Counted from the first letter of the stretch, positions 24,545 through 37,003 are shown. The stretch: DNA of 64,000 bases from Nageia nagi (GCA_050084985.1 JBITNC010000001.1:148366001-148430000), one strand, 5' to 3'. Translations and numbers: made by a program. The notes: generated by a model not told the origin, from the letters alone.

Positions 24545-25749
24545 ATCAGCATAGGACCAAGAATTTTTTTTAAATTTTTTATAAGTTTATTTTTTTACCT
24601 TTCTTGTTGAGGTGTTGGAAGGGATGCTCCAACTTTGACCAAACTTTGCTCATCACTAGTCCTAATATTAACATCTACTAACTCTTTAATCAAGAATGTT
24701 AATTCATCCTTTTTGTGTAATAATAAAGGTAGCTCTTCTAATCCTTGAATATCACCTGAATCATCATCTCCTTGTTGAACCTAAAATATTTCATTAAAAT
24801 TCAATTCTTGTCCAAAATATGCATTAAAAATTTAACTTGTTTTTTATTTCTCATTAGATCTAGGCAATTCTAATTGTGCCCTCAAGTATTTTAAGATATC
24901 ATGATCAATATTGAAGTAATCAAACTCAAGTGGTATAATATCATCAAGTCCTAAATCTTCATCGATATCATCAAAAAGCTCAATCAAATTGCATTATTTT
25001 ATAAACTTGATAGGTCCCATTGTTTGCTTTGTATTATGATCACTACTTAATACATTCTTAGTTTTCTGAGCTCCTAAAGTAGTAGGAAAAGAAGACATAC
25101 CATATTTTGATTTTCCTAAACCCCCTCCTTTATATTTTTAATTTTTATTCATGTATTTATAAAAAAAAGGATATGGAAATATTTTACCCATTATATTCAT
25201 TATTTGATCTACCATTGAGGCTACTATGTTCAATGATATCATTGTTACAGAGCAAGAACCCCCATCATTTTCATGTCGTTGACTACATTCAAGCAATATA
25301 GCATGTTGCTGATGGCCTTCAACACTGAGTAATTTTTGTCATCCCAAATATTTTATAGATGTTAATGATCAAAGTTCTCAAATCTATATGTTTCCATTCA
25401 TGCCTTTGCAATCTAAGGTTGCTTTTTTGGTTTTACCACTATTACACCTATTTCCAAAGGTACAATCTCATATCTAGGATAAGTAATTATGAATTACTCC
25501 ATATCTACTACAATACATAAGGCATATGGTTCTAAATCACCTATTACTATATGTACCTTACCTTGATATTCAAATTTCAACCTTCCATGTACTGTAGATG
25601 GTACTGCATTCATATCATGAATCCAAGGTCTTCCTAATAATAGGTTATATGACAACTTTGAATCCACAACCTAGAATTGAGTTTCAACTTTCTTGAATCC
25701 TATTGTAACCAAAATTGTACCTATTCCCACTAGTTTTTTTTATGAACTA

Positions 25750-26101
25750 TCATTTTCTCTAATTCGAAATGTGGCTTCTTCTAAGAGAGGTATCTCTATA
25801 CCTTTTCTTGAAGTTGTGTCAAAAATTTATGGGAACACACATTAATAGGTAATCTATTACCCACCAATATTCTTTTTATTTCCCATCCCTTTATCATAGG
25901 TGTGATATACAAAGTTAAACATTCAGCAAGGAGTTCCTTGCTAAGCTTATTAAATTTATAAAATGAAATTGCATCACATTCCTTGATAGATCTTAAGTTT
26001 TTCTGAAAATATGGTAGCAAACATATTAGTAGGGACTGTTTCTTTTTTGAACAAAGTATATAATATCTTTTTATGTGTTTTAGATGTAGATATGAGATCA
26101 T
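25750..26101 (-). pseudogene. Tat-like protease-region remnant
   Basis: LAECLTLYITPMIKGWEIKR, then ILVGNRLPINVCSHKFL correspond to the retropepsin block, where a functional copy has a D-S/T-G or DNGSxIN triplet. Here it is altered to GNRLPIN. Confidence 0.5.
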
Positions 26102-26579
26102 ACAAACTAATCTTAGCAGGAGTAGTTTTTAATTTTTCAATCATACTATAAGTTTTTAGATCAAGTGGGACACTTACTTATTCAATAGTACCCAAATTTA
26201 GAATGTTCCTTAGATGCACCCTTCTTAATCTAGCATAAACTTATTTATCCATTGAAACTATATTCATTGTACCCTTTGGATCTGAATCCTTCTGATTAAT
26301 TTTATATCTCACTTAGGTAATGAGATCCAAAATTGTATCTTCCAATGCTTTACAAAAATTTGTAGAATGACCTTTTCGTTGATGGTAAGTACAATAACCT
26401 TTGAAGTTCCCATTGGGACACTATTATCTTGTGAAGTTTTATCTAATGGATGTAATAAACCCCTTTTTCATCAGATCTCCCATAATAAACTTTGGTTGAA
26501 TTGGAAATGTATACCTTCTATCTCTTATTGTAGTTAATCTTGTCAGTTTAGGTGGAGATGCAAGTGCATCAGCCATATT

Positions 26580-27470
26580 CACTATCTTTTCTTCCTTTTT
26601 TTGTATTTCCTTTGATTATCTTTAGTATACTCGAGATCTCTTAACTCAAGTAAAACTTTCTCTTTTTCTAACAATTCTTTTACTAATTCCCCAAATCCAA
26701 TACTCTTATCAATTGGAGTATGTAGATTAATTATTGGTAAAATAGAATCACTAAATATACCATAAATTTCACTTTCATCCAATTTACTATGAATAGATTG
26801 TCATACCTTTTTGAATCTTGGAATATACTTCTCTATGGTTTTATTATTTCCTTGGAACATTGCATATAACTCTATGATAGTTCCTTTCTCTTTAACATTA
26901 TGCTTTTATTGACCCATGAATACCTTGACCAATGACTTGAATGAATCTATGGATCCTCATGACAAATTGTAGAACCATTGGCTAGCATCACCTTTTAAAC
27001 TTCTTAGAAAAAACTTTACCATCAACTTCTCATCCAATCCCAATTTCAACAAGCACTCCTCCTAAAAGTTAATAAGATGTTACTTTGGGTCTTGTTCACC
27101 ACTAAACATCTCAAACTTGGGGGCCTTATGATCAGATGGTAAGGGTAATTATGAATATCATCTGATAAGGATGAGGTGAAAAAGCCATCATAATCTTCCT
27201 CTTTTTGCTAGAATTTTTTGCTATTCTCAAGATTAGTTAACCTTGCACTAATTACTAGATCTAGAACTAATTATGATTTACTAATTAAACTTGAATTCAA
27301 GCCACCTATTTGTTTAGATCTTTTACTATTTTATTCAATTTAGCTATTTATGCCATGGTTTGATCCATTTTTACGTTGTTGATGGCTTGAAAATAGTATT
27401 TGCATATTGCTAATAGTGTGAGCCTTTTATAGAAGTCTTGTGAGATCTTGCTGATAGGGTAAGATTAATC
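26580..27470 (-). pseudogene. Tat-like gag remnant
   Basis: Broken minus-strand frames read FFLRSLKGDASQWFYNLS, KSLVKVFMGQ, then LYAMFQGNNKTIEKYIPRFK, which is the retrotransposon gag domain (LxGxAxxWF). The 26,782-26,582 frame continues with a charged Lys/Glu-rich end. Confidence 0.6.
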
Positions 27471-27480
27471 GAAATAGTCA

Positions 27481-28280
27481 GGTTCACCAAAATGTAGACT
27501 AAAAATAATGCATAAATAATAAATCATCACAATAATTATCTACAATATATTATTGAAGCATATATCATAAATATGGTATCAAACAAACACGATAAATAAT
27601 GTACCTTCGTCATATTCTTATCCAAATGAAATAATGGAGATCATATATCAATTGCATTAAAACACTATGAGAAATGAACACTGCTAATAGCCTAAGAGCA
27701 CATTGTTAGTGATGTGAAAGATGGTGATCCACACATAAAAATTGAAATGCTTAAAAGTTGAATGAAAGGGCTTAGCGGATCTATGAGGAGGTGGTGTTAC
27801 AAAATACCTTTATCTTATCAAATCAAATGATATTGTATATGCTCTATTGATATTGACTGATATGTTTATGTTGCCTTTGATATTCTTGTCTAGAAATGTT
27901 TTTTATCCCCTTGGATTATTGGGATCATTACCTTTTACATTATTTGTGGTGTCTCTTTTGATATTTGACACCTATTACATTGTACAATGGTCCATTACAT
28001 TGCCTTGGGTATATTTTAACCCTCTTTACAATAAATATCCATTGATGCTTTAAAATGAATTATTTAAATAATAATAATTCATTTTAAGGCATCTACACAT
28101 ACATTGAAATCATTATAGATTACATAGTTGGTTATGAGTCACTCTCATTCATAGATGGATTTTCGAGACATAACCAAATCAAAATCAATCTGAATGATAT
28201 GTATAAGAAAATATTATATACACATTAAGGGTCTATTCTATTAAAAAGTAATATTTGTTATACTAAAAAATGCAATTTCT
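27481..28280 (-). repeat. Possible 5' LTR remnant of the Tat-like element
   Basis: This AT-rich stretch lies upstream, on the minus strand, of the gag. A minus-strand TTTTGGTGAACCTGAC near 27,490 could be a primer-binding site. No matching partner LTR is present in the window, so this rests on position only. Confidence 0.25.
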
Positions 28281-28287
28281 ACTTATC

Positions 28288-28740
28288 AAAGAGCCATGGT
28301 ATCCATGTTCCATGATTTGATCCATGAAATATTTCATATTTATGTTGATGATATCTTAGTAATATCATGAAAAAATGAGGATTATCTAAGAGATTTGAAT
28401 GATGTTTTTGAAAGATTGAAATAATACAAACTCATATTAAAGACTCAAAAATGTGTCTTTGGTACCTCAAGTGGCAAACTATTAGGCTTTATTATTTCCA
28501 AAAGAGGTATTAAGATTGATCAAAAGAAGGTTAAATCAATTTATGATATGCCACATCTCAAGAATTTGGAACTTTGATGAAATCCATATCTATGTCCACC
28601 ATAAACCCTTAGGATTATTTCTATTATTTAGAAAATCTCATGATCTTAACCAAACCATGCATTACTATACCACTTATGGGTCCAAATCACTTAGTGCTTT
28701 TATTTTTTTTCTAGATACCTAATCTACCTTAGATATAATC
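28288..28740 (+). pseudogene. Second gypsy reverse transcriptase fragment, opposite strand
   Basis: Plus-strand translation reads MVSMFHDLIHEIFHIYVDDI, then LILKTQKCVFGTSSGKLLGF and ISKRGIKIDQKKVKSI. It is clearly related to the RT at 23,785-24,156 but in the opposite orientation, and it keeps YVDD. Stops interrupt it. The part after 28,575 is unclear. Confidence 0.7.
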
Positions 28741-30157
28741 ATGAATTCCAAAGATAACTACCACACAAGGGTAAGTGCAAGAAGATGGGTCCACTTTATG
28801 ACCAAAAAGTGGACACTTTTTCTTTGATTTTTTAGTTTGGTCACAATTAATGTCAAATTTTGAAGCACTTCGAGATGGAATCTTGAAAAAGGTCACTTAG
28901 ATAAAAATGTAGTGCTCTAAGTTTAGCTTTCAAATATGTAATTTATTCCAATACCTATATGATATGAATTAAATTTTAATAGGCATCTATAAAAACCACT
29001 GTTTAAAAATTATTGTTTCAATAGCATACCAATAATTGTTGGGCCCACATAATTTGACCTAAATTAAAGTATTTTATTAAAATCCTTTTGGGAAAGTATA
29101 GTTAAGACATTGAATAATGTTAAGAATATTTTTTCATAATTTTTTGATGAAATTTTTTTATTAAGTTTTTATTGGCCTTAATTTCATTTTTTTAAATTAT
29201 TTTTGTTATGCTAGTGTAACTTGATCTAAACTTATCCCTTTTTTAGATTTTTTTTATTTATTTAGTAGAAAATTATGTGTAGAAAATTATCATATAATTT
29301 TTTCATAATTTTTAAAAAATTAAAGTTATTTAAAAAATAACATAATGTACTTTTCAAGTGTATATATAAGTATGATTGAAAATTAATTAAAAAATAGCAA
29401 ACATAATCCAATTGTAAAAAACAATATTTGAAATCTACACTCTCTCATCTATAATGGGTTTTAATTTAATAAAAAAAAATTGTAAAAAAGATTATCAAAT
29501 ACATGTTCGAAGTTGGTTTTTCCTATTTCCATTGATAGGAACTTGCATGTGCATTTCCAAGGCTAAGGATTAGTTCACCATGCCTCTCTCAAGCCAAAAT
29601 ATAAGGCAAACCCCAAGAGAAGTGGATTTGAAATTTGGAATGGGATCCTGTTATATACTGGGATCTCGTTATTTAAAGTATAATGGATCCATGTGAAAAG
29701 GAATATGATCTTGTTTTGCATGAATTTATAATTTTTCAAAATGGGATCTCATTTTGTATAAAACTATGAAATAACCTATGAGGGTATGACTTTCTTATCA
29801 AGTGCAGGTATGGTTAAACTCATGCAAATGAATAATAATATCAAGATCATAATTACCTCGTGAAAGACTTTAGGGATAAATTTTTGAGGTCTCTTAGGTT
29901 TGTGGATCATTTCTTCCTTCACTAGCTTCAAGTGAAGTTGCAAGAGAAGAGGAGGCCATTAAAAAGAACTACATGGTATGACTTGCTAAAAAAATCTTGC
30001 ATAATCCCTAAGGAGGGCATGGTATGACAAAAGAAAGCACTAGGGTTACATGCAAGGTGGCTTGGCTCTAGGTCAACTTTGGGACTCTTATTATTCTTAA
30101 ATTAATAATATAATACACACAATAGTGAATGTTACTACTTTAGATAGGTTAGACATA
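28741..30157. other. Unassigned AT-rich sequence
   Basis: I see no gene or element boundary. There are runs of A and T and short repeats of GGGATCTCGTT / GGGATCTCATT near 29,660-29,750. Confidence 0.3.
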
Positions 30158-30722
30158 GGAAATGACTATTTGACGAACAAAATATGACCACAAACCCCAT
30201 GCATATATCAAAATCTTGCCACCCACCCATTGCTCATTTTTTCTATTTCACTATGCTTCATTATAAATCTTGTGCATATATCAACATAAAGCTCATGCGT
30301 TTATCAAAAAATGATCATAAAGTTTGTGTGTATATCAAAATATGATCATAAAGCCCATGCGTATATTAAGTAGAAAAGTTATTTTAAAAATTGACTAAAT
30401 ATATCGATGAATGAAATGTTATCATAATAGTAAAGACATTGGAATGAGTTGAGAAACCTATGTTCAAATCCCTAAAACATCATTTTGAGGACTAATTTTT
30501 TTCCATCTTTTTGTATATATGCATAGACTTTATTGACACACACACATATTTTATTGATATATGCACACACTTTATTGATATACGCACATGATTTATAATG
30601 ATATATGCGTATGATTTATAATGAAACTAAGCGGAGTAGAGAAAATCAATGACAAATGGATGGTGGGATCTTGATATATGCACGAGCTTTATAGTTATGT
30701 TTTGGTCATCGAATAGCCTTCT
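30158..30722. mobile_element. Foldback (long inverted-repeat) element
   Basis: The left arm 30,158-30,367 and right arm 30,514-30,722 are imperfect reverse complements over about 210 bases each, with a 146-base loop. Each arm carries short units of the type 'cataaagctcatgcgtatatcaa' in tandem. No transposase is present. Terminal sequences are ggaaatgactatttgacgaac and the complement of ggtcatcgaatagccttctcc. Foldback elements or hairpin MITEs have this design. Confidence 0.6.
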
Positions 30723-30723
30723 C

Positions 30724-30853
30724 CTTAGATATATATCTAAAAATGCTAAGAGGTATCAAACTCGAGGTACCTATCTTGAAAATCACACTTCCAATAAATG
30801 AGATAGGCACCTCAAGATTGATGTCTCTCAACATTTTTAGATATATATCTAAG
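30724..30853. mobile_element. Short hairpin MITE, 53-base arms
   Basis: Left arm 30,724-30,776 (CTTAGATATATATCTAAAAA...) and right arm 30,801-30,853 are reverse complements with only a few mismatches, leaving a 24-base loop. It begins immediately at the end of the foldback element. Partial relatives are at about 31,200-31,265 and 31,430-31,475 (GAGATAG...CTCTCAACATTTTT). Confidence 0.65.
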
Positions 30854-31484
30854 ATATCTAAGCTAGTTTTATAAATAATATTTGTGACATATATTGCATT
30901 TTTACATATAAATATTTTTTATATTTTTATTAACACTAAGAGATGTTCCCTAGCTGTAGCACAAGGGTGGAGTGGAAAGCCAAATGTTGCATGTGAGTTT
31001 ATCCGTTAAATGTCGACTTTAATATATTTAAAAAAATTAATCCATTTTATTATTTAAAATAAGTTGCTCAAAAATATCAATTATAAACATTAGAAAACAT
31101 ATAAAATAATTTAATATATAACATTAAATAAAATAAATTAATATATAACATAAATAAATTAATATATAAATTAATAAATTAACATTAAAATAAAGACCAA
31201 GAAATATCAATAAATGAGATAGATGTGTAAGGAATGATATCTCTCAACATTTTTTTGAAATATAAGAAGGTATATCAAAGGTAGTTTAATAATATTTATG
31301 TAATGTATAAAGAACATTCATTGAATTCTAATTGAAATCAATTTATAAGTATAACCATAGTTCAATTATTACATTGATAATTCAATTTATGAACATTACT
31401 ATATGAAATATTTTAAATATATATTTGGAAGATAAGATAGATACCTCAACGTTTCTCATATATGTATCTAAAATATTTATACTA

Positions 31485-31709
31485 GATAGGATAGGTAAGA
31501 TAGGAGTCTTTTCACATCCTTTCAAACCTATTGATTTGTAGAACCTATAAAAGTTTGTCTATAAGTACATATATATCAACTAAGTACTTGAATGATTGAT
31601 AGGATAAGTAGATAGGAATCTTTCAATATCCTTTTAAACCCATTGATTTGTAACACCTATAAACATTTATCCATTAATAAATATATCAAAATTAAATATT
31701 AGAATGATT
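31485..31709. repeat. Two-copy 113-base tandem duplication
   Basis: Unit 1 starts GATAGGATAGGTAAGATAGG at 31,485 and unit 2 starts GATAGGATAAGTAGATAGG at 31,598. Both continue through 'cctttcaaaccTATTGATTTGTA' and end 'gaatgatt'. They are diverged but alignable throughout. Confidence 0.65.
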
Positions 31710-32592
31710 GTTTCTCGTAAATAAATAAAACATTGACAATTCAATTTATCAACATTTTATATTGATATATCTTAATATTATATATGTAATAATTGTATAT
31801 ATATTTAAATACTGTTTTTCCGCCCATTATCTATCAAACTAATTATGAAGTAAAACTTTTAAATATATAATATAATTTAGAAAACTAATGTACATACTTA
31901 AAAATACTAAAAACAGAATGTCTAGCTTTCTAAATAAATAAAAAAATCATTAACATTCCAAAATAAATAATGCAAACAATGTGTAGGGCCTAAACTATGG
32001 TGAGTGAAAAACGCTAATATAGGTTTTTAAATGTCTACATTGATGAATAATATATACTTTTCATGTCAAAATCAACGTCAAAACTCCTAGTAGTTAATAC
32101 CGGTCATTTGAAAGCCTAAAAGCACTTTAAAGACTTCTGCATAAACAAATTAAACAATAGAATCTTGGGCAACACTACAATAATAATAAATGCCTAGGCC
32201 TTTGGATCATGATGCCCACAACTGTGCAGATTGTAGTGCATGGAAGATAGGATTGGGTGAATTGACTGGAATCATTTCAAAGCCTTTTTAACTAGCAAAC
32301 ACCAAGGCCTACACTGCTCTCTAAAGTGCTTGTTTGCACAATTCTCCATCCTTGCTATTAATTACATTTGCTTCCACTGTCACTTCGCCACTAGCAAAAG
32401 AATTTACAAAATCATTCTTTTCTCTCTGCCCAAAATTTCTGTTGCTGTTATGGAGCCTCCTCACCCACTTTCCAATGTAACATTTTCTGCTAATTTCATT
32501 TTCAAACTCCTGAAACTATGAGGGTTCCTTGGACAAGTTCTTTAAGCTTATAGAGAAGTGAGAGGGCTGTGGAAAATACTTTGTTTTGGATT
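31710..32592. promoter_or_regulatory. Upstream region of the TMKL1-like gene
   Basis: AT-rich to about 32,100, then a more balanced composition and pyrimidine-rich patches from 32,330. This is the likely promoter and 5' leader. No TATA box or motif can be assigned with confidence. Confidence 0.3.
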
Positions 32593-35523
32593 ATGAGTAG
32601 GTTTTTGATGGGTGTTTCTTTAGTGTTCTGGGTTATGATTTGTGTGTATGCTGTTCTAGGAGGTGCCCAGATTGAATCAGATGCCAATGTACTTCTTAAT
32701 ATAAAGAAGTCCTTGCAGGGGGAAACTGATAACATTATGTTGTCCTCATGGAATGCATCAATGCCACTCTGTGAATGGGCAGGTATCAAGTGGGCAGATG
32801 AGAATGGGACTCTCCTCGACTGCAAGACCAGTTCACTGAACACCCAGAATGTTACAGCTTCCACATTGTCACCTTTGGTGGTGAAAAGCATGGAGCTTGC
32901 TGCTGCTGGGCTTGCAGGATCAATCCCCAAGGACATTGCAAGACTTTCTAATTTGGAGAAGCTTTATTTGGGAGTGAATAGCCTCACAGGACCCATTCCC
33001 TTAGAGCTTGGGAACACTGCTAGGCTCTCATCTTTGTCATTGACAGGGAACAAACTCAATGGCAGCATTCCTCCTTCAATATGGAACCTTTGTGGGCAGC
33101 TCACTGATCTTCTGCTTGATGACAATGAGCTGAGTGGGACCATCCCAGAGCCTGCGCTTCCCAATGTTACATGCCCTAGCTTGCAGATTCTTGATTTTAG
33201 TGACAACCATCTTGAGGGTCCTGTGCCTTTGTTCCTGAAAAGCTTTCATGGGCTCCAAGAGCTGGATCTGAGCAATAACTCTATATCTGGTGCCATACCT
33301 GAGGCTATCGCCCTCCTCAATTTGTCTAGCTTGAATTTGTCGTACAATAATCTTAGTGGATCTATTCCCATGTTTCCACAGAGTTTTAACAACGAGTCCT
33401 TTGTTGGGAACAGCCTCTGTGGGTCTCCTCTTGGACCCTGCGGGGGCACCCAAGTTGAGAGGCATTCAGGATTGAGCCCTGGAGCTGTTGCAGGGATTGT
33501 GATTGCATTGATGGCAACAATGGTGGTTTTCTTGTCCTTGTTGATAGGTTTTGGGAATAGTAAAGTGTTAAGGAGACAAGACCCTTCTTTGAATGAATTT
33601 GAGGATGAAGAGACATGGGAAGGCAGATTGGTGCTGTTTGAAGGTGGTGAGCATCTCACTGTGGACGATGTTTTGAACGCAACAGGTCAAGTATTGGGCA
33701 AAACCACCTACGGGACTGTGTATAAGGCCAAGCTTTCTCAAGGGGGCACTATTGCCTTGAGACTACTCAGGGAAGGCACCTGCAAGGACAGAGAGGAATT
33801 TATGCCTGTGGTTAAGGATTTGGGGCGCCTTAGGCATGACAATATAGTTTCTCTTAGAGCATTCTATGAAGGACAAAGAGGAGAAAAACTGCTTGTTTAT
33901 GATTATCTTCCAAATCGCAACTTGGCTGACCTTCTCCACGGTAAGTCTTCCTGAAGTCAGGTACAACTCTTTTCCTGTTTTTGGGTTCTCAATGTAAGTG
34001 CTTTTAGTTTCAAAAAAATGCAATAGACCCCAAGTTGTAGTCCCAAAGCAAGGTATCTCGTACAGAAGCTTCCTCATCTGAGTAGTGTAGGGTTTATCTA
34101 GGGATTTGCCTGATGGGGAAATGTAGGTTTTGTCTCCATTGTATAGAAAGAAATCCCATTGGCTTGTACACAGCGGTGAAACTAGTAAGTTTTCACTACT
34201 AACATTGCTGAAGTGATTGATCGTCTATGTTTCTCTGTATACAGAGGTGTAGTTGTCTCAACTGGGTCCGGAAAGTCTTCTTGGCTGATACATAGAGATG
34301 AGACCATCGGGCATGTACTGTTACAGGGTTATGTGATTTCTTAATCTTACAGGTTTTCTTCTAGTAGATAGGCGTAGGATATTCCTCCAATTGGCTACAA
34401 AAAAAATATTGGGTTTTCACTTTTTAGGGCTCTTGCACATAGGGGTGAGATAATAGTACTTTTTAAAACTCACACCCAAAGTGATCCGTCGTTCAGATGA
34501 GAATAATTCTTTGGTCATTGGGATCGGCAGACCTTTGGATATCTCTGCCCCTGTTGGAGATTGTGTCTTCTACAGTGTGAGTTAGTATTTGAGAGGAACT
34601 AAAAAAATTCAAATTTCGTATAATGTCCCTTGTATAAAACGCTGTTGCTGTCACCAAGGAGACATCCTATATTAGTTCCACCACCTACCAGATTGTCAAG
34701 GTTCAAGACAAAAACAGAAAATGACAAACTAAGATTGTGATACAAAATAGTTAATCTTAAGGTCTAGAACAGGAAGCTTTGAGCCCATGAATTGTTCCTT
34801 TTTAATCCATTTGAAGTACTTCGTTTTGAGGCCATTATGTGGTGCCTTCTTTTGGGGATATAATGAGTAATTGTTTGTACAGATGGTCGGAGTGGGCGAC
34901 CAGCTTTGAGCTGGGCTCGCAGGCATAAAATTGCTCTTGGAGCAGCAAGAGGGCTTGCACACCTTCACAAAGGGCTAGAGACCCCGATCATCCACGGTAA
35001 CCTCAAGTCGAAGAATGTCTTGGTGGATGAATACTATGCAGCACACCTAACTGACTATGGCCTAGGACGCTTAATGACTCCTTTATCTGCTGCTGACATG
35101 ATGAATGCATCCTCTCTTGAAGGCTACAAGGCACCTGAGCTTCATAAGATGAAGAAGGCCAATGCCAAGACAGATATCTACAGCTTTGGGATTCTTCTTT
35201 TGGAAATACTAATTGGAAAAAGGCCAGGAAAAAATGAGAGTTCTGGTGAGGTTGTGGATCTTCCATCCATGGTGAAGAATGCTGTATTGGAGGAGAATAC
35301 TCTGGAGCTCTTTGATTTGGAGATTCTCAGGGGATTGAGAAGTCACACAGATGATGGATTGCTTCAAGCACTTCAACTTGCTATGGGTTGCTGTGCACCT
35401 TCTCCATCAGTGAGGCCAGATATTAAGACTGTCATCAGACAGCTCGAGGACATAAGACCCAAGGCTCATTCTGCATTGTATACTCCTGCTGAATCTAGGA
35501 GTGAACTAGAGCTTGCATTTTAG
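32593..35523 (+). CDS. TMKL1: LRR receptor-like pseudokinase, TMKL1 type (two exons)
   Basis: The coding sequence is 32,593-33,940 joined to 34,883-35,523 (662 residues), very close to the length of Arabidopsis TMKL1, its best recognised relative. Start: the first ATG in the open frame, giving a hydrophobic signal peptide (SRFLMGVSLVFWVMICVYAV). Next come an LRR N-cap, about five leucine-rich repeats (roughly residues 95-255), a transmembrane segment (about 297-320, AVAGIVIALMATMVVFLSLL) and a cytoplasmic kinase fold. The fold is catalytically degenerate. The glycine loop is LGKTTYG, the ATP-binding VAIK lysine is replaced in IALRLL, HRD is HGN (about 487) and DFG is DYG (about 506). The YKAPELHKMKK and DIYSFGILLLEI blocks are kept. 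It likely signals by scaffolding at the plasma membrane rather than by phosphorylation; no ligand or pathway can be read from the sequence. Its higher GC than the flanks and clean frame indicate a functional gene. Confidence 0.93.
33941..34882 (+). other. Single intron of the TMKL1-like gene
   Basis: Donor CACG|GTAAGT and acceptor TTTGTACAG|AT. It splits a codon for Asp after the first base (LLH-D-GRSGRP). At 942 bp it is in the kinase N-lobe region, the common position in LRR-III-like kinases. It contains degenerate short repeats of the type 'tacagaggtg...actgg..cgg' at about 34,140-34,450. Confidence 0.9.
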
Positions 35524-37003
35524 CTACATCCCATTTATTTTGATCATGTTGTACTTGTTTTGCCTGTCCATCAGCAATTTGTAGTCCTCTTATCATTACT
35601 GTGACTACCCTTAAGTAACTCGAACAAAACCATCAATAGATAAATGTCAAATGACCCACATCTAAAACATTTAGGAGCGGTATCAATTTAAGGATCCAAA
35701 CATTTCACAAGCATGTCTTGTAAATGTTTTGTGCGGATTGATAAATGAGGCTTCAGAATCAGATGGTGCATATCTATTTAAACTATGTAATTTTTACTTT
35801 TTGATTGAGAGAGGAGGAAATTTAAAGTCTATGATTTTGCTATCGAAATATCATTGATAATCACCTGGCTGATAACAAGACCCTTTTTAAATGCTTAATT
35901 CTATCCCATTTGCTTTCGGCCTTGATCTATCTACATGTTCTATAATCCAAACATTTTAGTATTGACAAGAATTCAGACAGGACACAACTGATGATTCCAT
36001 AAAAAAAAATATTTCTTACATCTCCAGCCATGTCTTGCTCTTCCGTAGCAACTTAGTGACTGAAGATCTTCTCTTGTTAACCTCTTTCAGCCATACAGAT
36101 TATATGGAATTCACCACACCTACTATTCTGGGATTCTGACATTCAGTGGATTGAGTGTTCTTTATGATGAGTTTCTCTAATGGGTGTTGTTTATCCCATC
36201 TTTTGGATTTTAAAGATCAAATGATATATAGATTTAGTTAAGTTGAAAATGATTTGGAATACAACCACACAGCCCAAGTGCTATTGATGATTATCTTTCA
36301 AGAAAGAACTGATGAAGATTCTTGGTTCGTAAGGGAAAGAATCAATAGGACTTGTTCCATGTCGATGAGGTGAGTAGCAGGTTTCATGACAGCTTAAACA
36401 AATTATCCATATTGATGCTGTACATATTTTATTACTCTTTCAAAAATTCGAACAACATAGATAATCCGTGCTATCCAAATCAAAATTTGAAGGTAAGTTT
36501 AATGTTGTTTTGTTATAGAAACCATTCGAAAGAATCCCACCCAGGGAAAACTTTACATCAGCTTGGCCCATTGCACTCCTTAATGGAGTGAACTTTTACA
36601 CTTCAGTAACTTGATATTAAACTTTCACACTTCAGTAGCTTATATTGATTTAAAGTTATAGACACATAAAAATAGTCGTCGGCTAACTTTCTATATTTCT
36701 TAAATGGTATTGAGGACCATTATGTCTGTTATCTTTTGAGTTATTTGATCTATCTTTTTTTCTCTCTCAACTGTTTACGAGTGAAATATTGTTTTCTCTT
36801 TTTCAAAATTTACTATTTAAAAATTACTGTAACGGTAACAAAAAAAATCTATAATGATTTTGTTCTACTAAATTTTAAATTTGCAAGAAACAAAGTGCTT
36901 GGCGGCCTATTAAAATACTATTAACATTATTGATCATTGTGTTGGACAAGGTAATTCACACCTATTTAAATAAGCTTTAAAATACATTTGTACTTATTTT
37001 GTG

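Larger units (their letters stand above)
22922..27480 (-). mobile_element. Tat-like Ty3/gypsy retrotransposon remnant
   Basis: The minus strand carries, from right to left, gag (about 27,450-26,580), protease region (26,101-25,750), RT (24,544-23,785), RNase H (23,780-23,440) and a second RNase H-like domain (23,160-22,922). The extra RNase H after pol and the RT signature NACPKDDFPLP fit the Tat/Athila side of Ty3/gypsy. Integrase and the left LTR are missing; the sequence stops beside the RPA70 fragment. Many stops and frame shifts. Confidence 0.75.

Noticed and set aside
32569-32592. Upstream extension of the kinase reading frame to 32,569
   Set aside because: That position is GTG; the first ATG in frame is at 32,593 and starts a good signal peptide.
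33076-33659. Several open frames on the minus strand opposite the kinase exons
   Set aside because: They overlap the conserved LRR/kinase coding sequence, have no domain of their own, and are what a well-used coding strand produces by chance.
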